64,000 bases of DNA. Origin: Gelidibacter salicanalis (GTDB taxonomy: Bacteria; Bacteroidota; Bacteroidia; Flavobacteriales; Flavobacteriaceae). The stretch covers positions 310,001-374,000 of the forward strand of contig NZ_VORX01000004.1 in NCBI RefSeq assembly GCF_007997285.1, in the 5' to 3' direction. This document shows, in pieces, positions 56,354 through 64,000 of this stretch (within the stretch, counting starts at the first letter, position 1; each line of letters opens with the position of its first letter). The translations under genes were made by a program, and so were the position numbers. The notes below the pieces were generated by a model. It did not search any database and was not told the DNA's origin. It worked only from the letters and a program-made list of their open reading frames with translations.

Positions 56354-57043
56354 ATGAGAAAACAAGAAATTATTATGAAAAAGGAGGAAATTGTTATTTT
56401 CGGTGCTTCCGAACATGCTAAATATACCATTGATATCCTAGAGAAGCAGAACCTTTATAAAATCCTTGGTATCATTGATATTAAACTTCAAAAAGGCACA
56501 ACATATGCTGGTTATAAAGTTTTATGTAATTTTGACGATTTCCCTCAATTTGTTGAGGAATTCAACGTTAAAAAGGGTATTATTGCTATAGGGGACAATT
56601 TTACACGATATAAAAAAGCTGAAAGTATTAAAACGTTAGTTCCAGATTTTTCCTTTGCTACAGCAATTCATCCAAATGCTGTTATCGGCAAAAATGTAGT
56701 AATTGGTCAAGGAGTGCTCATAATGGCCGGTGTTATTATTTCTAATGATAGTACCGTAGGAGACCATTGCTTTATAGCATCTAGATCGCTTTTGTCACAC
56801 GACTCCATAATGAGTGATTGTTCTAGTCTTAGTCCGGGAGTTACAATGGGCGGAAATAATAGTTTAGGCACATGCTCTATAATTGGTATGGGTGCTATCA
56901 TATTACAAAGAATTCGCATCGGTAATCATTCTGTAATTGGTTCAGGAGCCTTAGTTTTAAAAGATATTCCAGATAATACTGTGGCCTATGGAGCACCTGC
57001 TAAAGTGATTAAGACTCGAGAAAACACTGACAAATATTTATAG
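56354..57043 (+). CDS. NeuD/PglD-type sugar O-/N-acyltransferase
   Basis: 229 residues; ATG 56375 (MKKEEIVIFGASEHAKY) is an equally good start. An N-terminal Rossmann-like part (EIVIFGASEHAKYTIDIL) is followed by a left-handed beta-helix of hexapeptide repeats (IHPNAVIGKNVVIGQGVLIM, GDHCFIASRSLLSHDS) ending in GAPAKVIKTRE. It acetylates a sugar on a surface glycan or nucleotide-sugar using acetyl-CoA. No other glycan genes are near, so it looks isolated, flanked by mobile-element traces. Confidence 0.88.
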   Translation: MRKQEIIMKKEEIVIFGASEHAKYTIDILEKQNLYKILGIIDIKLQKGTTYAGYKVLCNFDDFPQFVEEFNVKKGIIAIGDNFTRYKKAESIKTLVPDFSFATAIHPNAVIGKNVVIGQGVLIMAGVIISNDSTVGDHCFIASRSLLSHDSIMSDCSSLSPGVTMGGNNSLGTCSIIGMGAIILQRIRIGNHSVIGSGALVLKDIPDNTVAYGAPAKVIKTRENTDKYL

Positions 57044-57414
57044 GTATTACGCTTTACACTACTTTTTATTGACTTATTAAAATAGATTCTGGTTACTCCA
57101 TAATGTGTTTTTATGAGAATATATAAACTATTTTTAGCACACCGGGTTACAATTTTCTATTACACAACAAAAGAGATCTCCACTCTTTTATTTCTATATC
57201 AAAATTCAAGATGACTTCATTTTTATCATCATGAATGCAGTTAAAAATCATAAGTAAAATTACTTAGTTTTGAAACGTACTTAAATGTGTGGCTGTAATT
57301 TGAATAAAGTGATATCGAAGCGATGGAACTATTAATTTGGTCGCCGTGCAGTGATTTTTTTCGTTATATTTTTCTGCTATTGGATAACGAAGGGATGCAA
57401 CCTAGTATAAAAAT

Positions 57415-57636
57415 CATTGTTGTCCGATAAAGAATCAAGACCGCTGCGCTGTTAGAATAAAGAATAAAGACTTGTTTGCAACTAGCTGACAAACAACGAT
57501 CATTTAAATTAAAATCGCACATTCCCTCTCGGTAGAAACAGTTTCTAAAATGCAAGGTCTCATTTCGGAAATATTCTAATGTCCCTTGCTTTAAATGAGT
57601 TTGTTAATTTATTATTTATTTTTATCGGACATTAAT
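57415..57636 (-). mobile_element. Miniature inverted-repeat element, copy 2
   Basis: About 222 bp, inverted relative to the copy at 6843-7065. The inner terminal repeats TGTCCGATAA and TTATCGGACA are perfect. A 10-bp direct repeat GTATAAAAAT flanks it (57405-57414 and 57637-57646), the clearest target duplication of the two copies. No transposase gene. The rest of this gap (57044-57404 and 57647-57702) shows nothing else. Confidence 0.83.
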
Positions 57637-57702
57637 GTATAAAAATATATGCTAGGGTTGGACTCCTTAACTGATTATCTAAAACTTATCTGTAACTCTT
57701 TT

Positions 57703-60276
57703 TTATTTCCATTCAAAATCTCCATTTTCTATCGTCCAATCATTCCCAAAAAAGCCCGCATATTTCACTGCATTTGTACCTTGATTTAACAAATTGTTGT
57801 CAAACATAATCACATCGGGAAAAGTCGTGCCATTTACCAGATAATGATTGGCATAGGCTGCTTTCATGCCCAGTTCTCCTGTTGCGGTAATGACGCCTAT
57901 GGTCGCCACATCACTATCGGTTCTAGGTATGGTGTAATATAGTCCCCATTGATTTCCTGATAGTGTTTTATCGCCAATACGCACTTCATTGTTAGTAACC
58001 TGAATTGGACTGTCTTTCAACAGAACCTTCCAGGCAGTATTATTGTCTTTATTCCCATAAACGATAACATTTCTATCAGCGTATTTTTCCAGTGAAAAGT
58101 CTGTGTCTTTAATCATATCAACATTGCCATTGGCACGATAATAAAAGGTTTCAGCATCAAAAAGTGCTTTATGATAATACCAATCGTTCTCTATGGTAGA
58201 ACCATTAGTGGCATAAACGAAAACTACATTATTTCTAAAGGCATCTTTGAACCCACCATTTCTATGGGGCCCTTTTTCCTTTAAGGACGGTTTAGAGGTC
58301 TTGGCCCAGTTATTTTTATCCTTTTTAAAGAAATTTTTAAGGTTTGAAGACACTTTTAACGTATCGCCGTCAATAGTAATCTCATTTATACTTTCATTTA
58401 ATTTCGATAAATCAACTTCCAATAAAACCACGTTATTTGTGTTGATATCGAAACCTTTCTCTTTAGAGAAATCAAAAGAACTGACCTCGAAAGGCTTTTC
58501 TTGTTGATATATGGTCATAAAATGAGATGTTGCAGAAACTCCTGGTGATCCCGTAAAAAACTCTAATTTTTTGACTGTTGAATCCTTAGGAATAGTTCGC
58601 TGTTTAAAAAAGTCGAAAATTGGTTGCCAATCTACACTGTGGTTGCCGTACCAATGTGTACCATCAGGATACTCGTAATACGTGAAGTCATTGTGGAATT
58701 TACCAAGACGTTCTCTCATTTCCCTTGCAATAGCAGTCGGAACCACATTATCTTTTTCACCATGCAAAACATAAACTCCACTTTGTAAATAATTGCGTTC
58801 CAGTTTTAAGGTTCTACTTGGTGTACCTGCTCGTTCAATAATGTTATGTAGAGGCGTATTAACGGGTTCCCACTTCATACGTTCCACAGTTTTTATTGAA
58901 ATGCCTCTTTCTTCTAATTGTTCTGATGTCATTTCTAACACTGTTCTAGAAAATCCATCGCGATACGCCAATAAATCAGGGTAACCTGCACAAGGCGCTA
59001 TTGCAGCAAATCGGTCAGGATACGTGGCTCCCAAGTACCAAGTACCGTGACCTCCCATGGAGTGTCCAGTAAGGTAAATTTTGCTTTCATCAGGTTGATA
59101 AATAGTTTTTGCATCTGCCAAAACTTCCAAAGCATCCAATCTACCCCAATCTTCCCAAGCAAATCCGAACGGACGGCGATTGGTGGGTGCAACCAAAGTG
59201 CCCCAATCTTTTTGAGCATATGCATTGGCTTGGTTTACCGCCTCAACTGAAGCTCCGTGAACAGATAAAAATAAAGCTTGAGACGCTTCTTTTGTTGTTG
59301 ACGGCGCCACACTATAATATTGTACACTTCCATCTATAGCACTGACAAACGTCTTTTTATGATGCTTGTATTTTGATTTTACCTCTAAGGGTACTGTTTG
59401 ATTGTTTATATGCGTTCCTTTGTTGTCTTTTAAGTTTAATTGTAAGTCAACACCTTCTTTTGAGGTATCCACAGCGTTTATATTAAAGGAAAATGGAACT
59501 TTTTGGACGGATAACGGTGGAATATTGGCAATTACCGTAGTTGTAATATTATCAGCTATTTTGGCTTCAATTATAGCATCCTTAATCCAATACTCCGTTG
59601 CATTTACCACTCTAATTGCACCTTGGTATGGTTTGCTTTCTTCCTGCAGAATATTGGGCATGGTCATATCTCTTGTTGTAAATTGGACACCAGTAGAGGG
59701 CGTAATCAATCTTGCTCTAATTCGGGGGAAACGCCCCACTTTTAGTACAAAAATATTCTCTCCCTTTTTTAGTTTTATAGGAATAAGACTGTAACCAAAA
59801 TCGTAGTGGTCGCCTTCGTGAGGGAATCCATTGACTAAAGCAACAGAATGCCCGGACGCTTCAAAAAGCACAGTCTGCTCTGAATTGGAGGTATAGGTTA
59901 GCTGAACATAAGCCGATCTTAAGTAGCGGCCAGAAAAACTGCTCGTACTATCAATTTTTATGGATTGCCACTGTGATGAATTTCCTAAAAAATCAATATC
60001 AAAAGTTGATTCTTTGGTGGCTCTGTATTTAGTGTCGTTTAAAAACCGATTAAAAACGGGGTCGTTAGGAAAGGAGGAGGATTCGAAGCTAAGATTCTGC
60101 ATTTGTAATGCCAAACCAGTTTTAAAAACATGTAACACATTACCTTCACTTACCTCGTTGATTTTTTCCTTACCGAAGTATTCAACGATATTACCAGTTT
60201 TCTGAGCATTAATAGTATGCGTAGAAACACCTACGAGGAATAGAATTACACAGAATAATTTTAAATTGTTACACAT
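57703..60276 (-). CDS. Exported prolyl-oligopeptidase-like alpha/beta hydrolase
   Basis: About 857 residues from ATG 60276, which gives a signal peptide (MCNNLKLFCVILFLVGVSTH); ATG 60309 would add 11 polar residues. A beta-rich N-terminal half leads to a hydrolase domain with Ser in GHSMGGHGTWYLGATYPDRF, Asp in HGEKDNVVPTA and His in DGTHWYGNHSVDW, a full triad. The C-terminal third is beta-rich without a sorting domain I recognise. It is probably a periplasmic or surface peptidase/esterase. Confidence 0.85.
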   Translation of the reverse strand: MCNNLKLFCVILFLVGVSTHTINAQKTGNIVEYFGKEKINEVSEGNVLHVFKTGLALQMQNLSFESSSFPNDPVFNRFLNDTKYRATKESTFDIDFLGNSSQWQSIKIDSTSSFSGRYLRSAYVQLTYTSNSEQTVLFEASGHSVALVNGFPHEGDHYDFGYSLIPIKLKKGENIFVLKVGRFPRIRARLITPSTGVQFTTRDMTMPNILQEESKPYQGAIRVVNATEYWIKDAIIEAKIADNITTTVIANIPPLSVQKVPFSFNINAVDTSKEGVDLQLNLKDNKGTHINNQTVPLEVKSKYKHHKKTFVSAIDGSVQYYSVAPSTTKEASQALFLSVHGASVEAVNQANAYAQKDWGTLVAPTNRRPFGFAWEDWGRLDALEVLADAKTIYQPDESKIYLTGHSMGGHGTWYLGATYPDRFAAIAPCAGYPDLLAYRDGFSRTVLEMTSEQLEERGISIKTVERMKWEPVNTPLHNIIERAGTPSRTLKLERNYLQSGVYVLHGEKDNVVPTAIAREMRERLGKFHNDFTYYEYPDGTHWYGNHSVDWQPIFDFFKQRTIPKDSTVKKLEFFTGSPGVSATSHFMTIYQQEKPFEVSSFDFSKEKGFDINTNNVVLLEVDLSKLNESINEITIDGDTLKVSSNLKNFFKKDKNNWAKTSKPSLKEKGPHRNGGFKDAFRNNVVFVYATNGSTIENDWYYHKALFDAETFYYRANGNVDMIKDTDFSLEKYADRNVIVYGNKDNNTAWKVLLKDSPIQVTNNEVRIGDKTLSGNQWGLYYTIPRTDSDVATIGVITATGELGMKAAYANHYLVNGTTFPDVIMFDNNLLNQGTNAVKYAGFFGNDWTIENGDFEWK

Positions 60277-60309
60277 CGTATCTGAATTTTGAAAGTCATT
60301 TATCTCCAA

Positions 60310-60888
60310 TAATAAGCATTACAGTCTGATTTTATTATATTATTAGACCAAGGACAATTCTACGTCGGCTAAGGAAGGAAATTCATTCATACTTGTTAGG
60401 TTTAACTGTAAGCATAAAAAAGCTACATTAAACAATGCCCAGATTTCATGAAATCACTTTTTGTTATACTACATTTTCTATCTGTAAGGATTTTGAGTTT
60501 CAATTATATTTTCAATGTTTTAAAATTACTAATAATCAGAATATCTGCTTTTGAAACCTCAATAAAGCTAAGTGCAATTAAATTTCATTGTTGATAACCC
60601 AAAATAACATCCCAACAGGCTGTTTTCCCATTGTTTTAAAATGTATGATTTAGTGCCATATGATGGCATTGGGAATTAAATAAAATCCCCGTCAAATTAT
60701 TTATCTTCATTTAGTTTAAATTGTTGGTTAATAGGTTGTTGTGTATAAATTTGATCGATTATTTTTCCTATCAACAGCTTCTTTTTATATTTTTATTTCC
60801 ATCATTCCATAAGGGAAAACAAAAGCGCTTTTGTTCACATTAATCATTAAAAATTTTAAAGAAGAACACTGTATTATTAATTGAACGA
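60310..60888. other. Long gap with one palindrome
   Basis: AT-rich and without a convincing ORF. TGCCAT-ATG-ATGGCA at 60654-60668 is a perfect 6-bp palindrome and might bind a regulator of the divergent flanking genes. No promoter box I would defend. Confidence 0.35.
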
Positions 60889-61149
60889 TTGGATGGTTTA
60901 GAAAAATTGATGGTCGGACAAAAAGAAGTTTTGACCTTTAACGAAGCCTGTGATTATACAGGTATATCCCGAAGCTATCTCTACAAACTGACCTCTTCAG
61001 GGAAAATATCACACTCCAAACCCAACTGCAAAATGCTCTTCTTTGAGAGGCGCAAGCTTGTAGAATGGTTACTTCAAAACAAGCGACAATCGCAACACGA
61101 CATAGAGAGTGAGGCATTAGCCTATTCTTTGAGGAATAAGCGAATATGA
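60889..61149 (+). CDS. Excisionase-like helix-turn-helix protein
   Basis: 86 residues with a MerR/excisionase-type winged HTH: VLTFNEACDYTGISRSYLYK, LTSSGKISHSKPNCKMLFFE and RRKLVEWLLQ. It starts at TTG 60889, or at ATG 60910 (MVGQKEVLTF), which keeps the whole HTH. Such proteins act in integrative elements or as small regulators in Bacteroidota. No integrase is near. It is alone, convergent with the phosphoesterase gene. Confidence 0.8.
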   Translation: MDGLEKLMVGQKEVLTFNEACDYTGISRSYLYKLTSSGKISHSKPNCKMLFFERRKLVEWLLQNKRQSQHDIESEALAYSLRNKRI

Positions 61150-61210
61150 TCAGAAACTAGTGCTGATTCGCAAGAGTCAACTTATTTTGAATCAAATAAA
61201 TAGCTAGTTT

Positions 61211-64000
61211 TTATTCTTGCAACTGAAATAAATAATAACCACCTCCTTTATCATAACTACAGAAAATCAGAAACTTTTCATCTGGAGAAACACCTATTCC
61301 TCGTGGTTCAGCTCCTTGGACTTCTGGTAAGTCCAAGGTCCACATTTCCTTATTTTTTTGGTTACGGTAATGAAAGGACGAAGGTGTAATCCCGCTCGAT
61401 CGCACTGCAGCATAAACGGCTTTATCTAGAACTTGTATCGCACTGGAGCCTCCGTTTAAACTTTTTATATCAACTCCTTTTTTATAAGTTTTGCCATCTT
61501 TGCTGTGATACATTTGGATTATCCCACTACCGGGATCTGGAAAGTAGAACGTCCGTCCGTCACCACTCATATCAAAGGTTCGAGATAGGATGCGACCTTC
61601 CAATGCTACCGTATTAATAAGGTCAAAACTAGAGCCATTTTGTCTTAATATATAATTAGGATCATCTCCAAATAATGACATTGCAAAAACAGACCCATCG
61701 TCAGCGGCTCTTGGGCTTGTAATGGCTCTTTTTCCTTTGGGTACTTCCCATACCGCAATGCCCTGACCAGTATCTGCGTCAATTTTAATGAGGTGCCTGT
61801 TGATGCTTACCAATATATTGCCGTCCAGATCCTTTCCAATACCATTTACAGGGTGCAGTGCATAATGCCTTCCTTCAATATCCACAGTGGTAAGCGGTGA
61901 GAACTGTGCCGAATCTCCATTGGAATTTTTAATGTGCAACCCAGTAGTATAGTCCGCCAGCCAAATTTTGTGATCATTATCCCATAGCGCGCCATAACCG
62001 GCACCGGTGCTGAGTATTTTTTCCTTGAATTTATAATTTGGAGGTGCCACTTCTGCGAAGTCAGTTAATTTTTCGTCAGACTTGAGTAATGTTAATTGTA
62101 AACTATCTGAACTTATAATATGACTGCCATCAGTGGCCAACACCCGATGATAAAATGTTTTTGTTTGGCCGATTTTCAAATCTTGAAGCAACTGAAACCA
62201 TTTCTTTTCTTCAATTTTTAATTTTGAATTACGACCTGTTTTTTCTTGATATACCACTTTTGAAAATGCGTTATCTAGCGCTATTTGATATATGAAGGTT
62301 ACAAAATCACCGTCTGGATCTGTGGCATTACTCCATTTTACGGAACTTAGTACATTTATGTCCCGGACCCCATAAGTATTCTGCGGTAGGTGAGAGGTAA
62401 TGAAAGGCTTTTCAGGAGGTTTATTATGTGACGGATAAAGTTGTCCGCGCAAACTATCAATCGTCGTCGTAATGTTAATATGGACAGCTCCAACCGCAAG
62501 TAAATCTTCCAGTGTTTCGGTAAGTGGTGTTGTTCCCGAGAAATATGTTTTTCCTTTTTTCATCTTCCCTTTTTTCAACTTTTGTATCAGGGTTCCAGAT
62601 TCGTGATGTCTTCCTGAAAAAATTCCAATCTCTATAGTTTGATATTTCCGGGATTTCGGAAGCTTAAAATTTCCAGATATTTGTAATTCTTTCTTTTCAA
62701 TTGTTGCCGTAAATTCGCCGTAATTTGCAAGGTTATCCTCTTCATTGATCGAATGTAGCTTACCTTTTCCTTCTTTAAATTTTTTAAGATCACTACGCAA
62801 AATATATCCATTCACTCCAAAAATAATTGAGGGTAATTTTCGAATATCAAGAACCTCCATGTCAGAAGCTTTTTCTTTTTTGATATCATAGGTGGTATAG
62901 ATGATTTCATTGTTTTCATAAAAAACATCCATGATCGTAATTGTGTTGATGGGTGGCATCTCCTGTGTAAGCCATGAACGTGCCCCAGACCCTGCAGCTC
63001 CCGAGTTAAGCAGTTGAAGTTTTCCGCGTTTTCCCGGGTAAAAAGCATGCTGATGCCCACTTAGGTAAGTGTGCACTTTATAGCGTTCCAGAAGTGCTCG
63101 TAATTTTTCAGGATGTTCTAGTACATCACCTTTTGAGTCCCGTTCTTGTGCAATGCTATACAAAGGCATATGTCCCACTACAAAACGAAATTTAGCATTC
63201 TTTGCTTCAGGATTTTGGAATTGTTGTTCCATCCACTCCAAATTTTCCTCAGTTATAATAGAAGAGGAGGCTTCCCACGAAACAAAAAACAAACCGTCTT
63301 TTTTGAACGAATAATAATTAGGAAAATGACTGTCATCTACAAAATCTAGTTTGGGTTTATTGGAATTTTCTTTCCAATAAGCCTTCGTAAAATCATGTTC
63401 TACTTTATAATTACGTGGTCCATCATGGTTGCCTAATGTGAAAGCGAATGGAATGCCTAATTTGTGTAGTGGTGTTACAATATGCTTTGAAAATCCATCC
63501 CACATCTTTTGCAAATGATCAGTTTCTGAAATTCCCATGCCTGCGACCAAATCACCACCAGATATTACTAAATCTGGATCCCAAATATTAGGAATCCTCT
63601 GAATTATACTATCAACCTGCCATTCGTAATTAATAGCACCAAGTCCGGAGTTAAGATCAGAAATCACGGCAATTCGGAAATCTCCTCGTTTAGGAACTTC
63701 TGGAATATCCTTGATGGGAACCAATCGAATGGCATCGCTAATAAACTGCTGGCTATTAGTGCTGCGAATCTCTAACGAATCTCCTGATTTCAATTGAAAG
63801 TGGCCTAAAACAGTCCATTTACCTAAATTATCGAGACTTGACTGATCAACTCTTATGGTATCAATTATTGCTGAACGGTGCAGAATGTACTTCGTTTCAT
63901 CGGAATTGTCTGAAGTATTTATACTAAACCAAGCGCCTAATTGATATTCTTGAGGACTAATGTTGTTGAATTTGTGAACGGCACTGTTCATTGAGTTCGA
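61211..64000 (-). CDS. Multidomain secreted metallophosphoesterase (5' end outside window)
   Basis: At least 929 residues; the frame is open through the right edge, so ATG 63991 is probably internal. In order: a golvesin-like beta domain (AIIDTIRVDQSSLDNLGKW, ISDAIRLV), a calcineurin-like phosphoesterase at about 105-370 with VISDLNSGLG, GGDLVAG, GNHDGPR, GHMPLYS and SGHQHAFYP, a CHRD-like domain (GAVHINITTTIDSLRGQLYP), an Fn3-like part and a C-terminal beta-propeller (PRGIGVSPDEKFLIF). The first metal motif is DLN rather than DxH, as in a known subgroup. It probably cleaves phosphoesters outside the cell. Confidence 0.87.
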   Translation of the reverse strand, partial: SNSMNSAVHKFNNISPQEYQLGAWFSINTSDNSDETKYILHRSAIIDTIRVDQSSLDNLGKWTVLGHFQLKSGDSLEIRSTNSQQFISDAIRLVPIKDIPEVPKRGDFRIAVISDLNSGLGAINYEWQVDSIIQRIPNIWDPDLVISGGDLVAGMGISETDHLQKMWDGFSKHIVTPLHKLGIPFAFTLGNHDGPRNYKVEHDFTKAYWKENSNKPKLDFVDDSHFPNYYSFKKDGLFFVSWEASSSIITEENLEWMEQQFQNPEAKNAKFRFVVGHMPLYSIAQERDSKGDVLEHPEKLRALLERYKVHTYLSGHQHAFYPGKRGKLQLLNSGAAGSGARSWLTQEMPPINTITIMDVFYENNEIIYTTYDIKKEKASDMEVLDIRKLPSIIFGVNGYILRSDLKKFKEGKGKLHSINEEDNLANYGEFTATIEKKELQISGNFKLPKSRKYQTIEIGIFSGRHHESGTLIQKLKKGKMKKGKTYFSGTTPLTETLEDLLAVGAVHINITTTIDSLRGQLYPSHNKPPEKPFITSHLPQNTYGVRDINVLSSVKWSNATDPDGDFVTFIYQIALDNAFSKVVYQEKTGRNSKLKIEEKKWFQLLQDLKIGQTKTFYHRVLATDGSHIISSDSLQLTLLKSDEKLTDFAEVAPPNYKFKEKILSTGAGYGALWDNDHKIWLADYTTGLHIKNSNGDSAQFSPLTTVDIEGRHYALHPVNGIGKDLDGNILVSINRHLIKIDADTGQGIAVWEVPKGKRAITSPRAADDGSVFAMSLFGDDPNYILRQNGSSFDLINTVALEGRILSRTFDMSGDGRTFYFPDPGSGIIQMYHSKDGKTYKKGVDIKSLNGGSSAIQVLDKAVYAAVRSSGITPSSFHYRNQKNKEMWTLDLPEVQGAEPRGIGVSPDEKFLIFCSYDKGGGYYLFQLQE

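Noticed and set aside
57364-57555. 63-codon minus-strand ORF inside miniature element copy 2
   Set aside because: The frame is not kept in copy 1, has no start context, and runs through the terminal repeat; it is a chance ORF.

Overview
The window comes from a marine-type Flavobacteriaceae genome (phylum Bacteroidota). The clues are a type IX secretion type B sorting domain, TTG-N18-20-TAnnTTTG promoter boxes with little Shine-Dalgarno signal, several OmpA, DoxX and secreted-hydrolase genes typical of the group, and an AT-rich composition. No rRNA or tRNA gene and no CRISPR array was seen.

Positions 1-31839 are chromosomal core: the end of a UvrD-type helicase, a YciO-type protein, an OmpA lipoprotein, a family-2 glycosyltransferase, DNA polymerase III delta, a PfpI-like protein, DoxX, a large T9SS cargo protein, a fused alpha/beta 2-oxoacid dehydrogenase E1, an S9 peptidase, an M1-like pseudo-peptidase, a LOG protein, UvrA, ACP phosphodiesterase, phosphoglucosamine mutase, a class V aminotransferase, a lipid A acyltransferase, a rhomboid protease and MnmE. 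A decayed gene (about 1470-1760) and one copy of a 223-bp miniature inverted-repeat element (6843-7065) interrupt it.

Positions 31840-55700, starting directly after mnmE, form a defence and mobility island. In order it holds: a small promoter / inverted repeat / 31-codon ORF / terminator cassette; a type I restriction-modification locus (hsdM, an AlbA_2/Schlafen-like accessory gene, hsdS, hsdR); a complete type II CBASS operon (patatin effector, DncV-like CD-NTase, Cap2 E1-E2, Cap3 JAMM protease) lying between hsdS and hsdR; a broken winged-helix remnant coupled to hsdR; mobile mystery proteins A and B (HTH plus Fic) under repeated operators; a four-gene Wadjet/MksFEBG-like SMC operon; and a tripartite HipBST toxin-antitoxin module under four operator-like palindromes. 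The systems act at different levels: cleavage of unmodified DNA, abortive membrane attack triggered by a cyclic nucleotide, condensin-like plasmid exclusion, and kinase- or Fic-based toxicity. hsdS appears to have lost its last ~18 codons through a one-base deletion.

Positions 55700-64000 return to accessory or envelope functions: a short AATAGGTA repeat cluster, a NeuD-like acyltransferase, a second inverted copy of the miniature element (57415-57636), a secreted prolyl-oligopeptidase-like hydrolase, an excisionase-like HTH protein, and a multidomain metallophosphoesterase that runs off the right edge.
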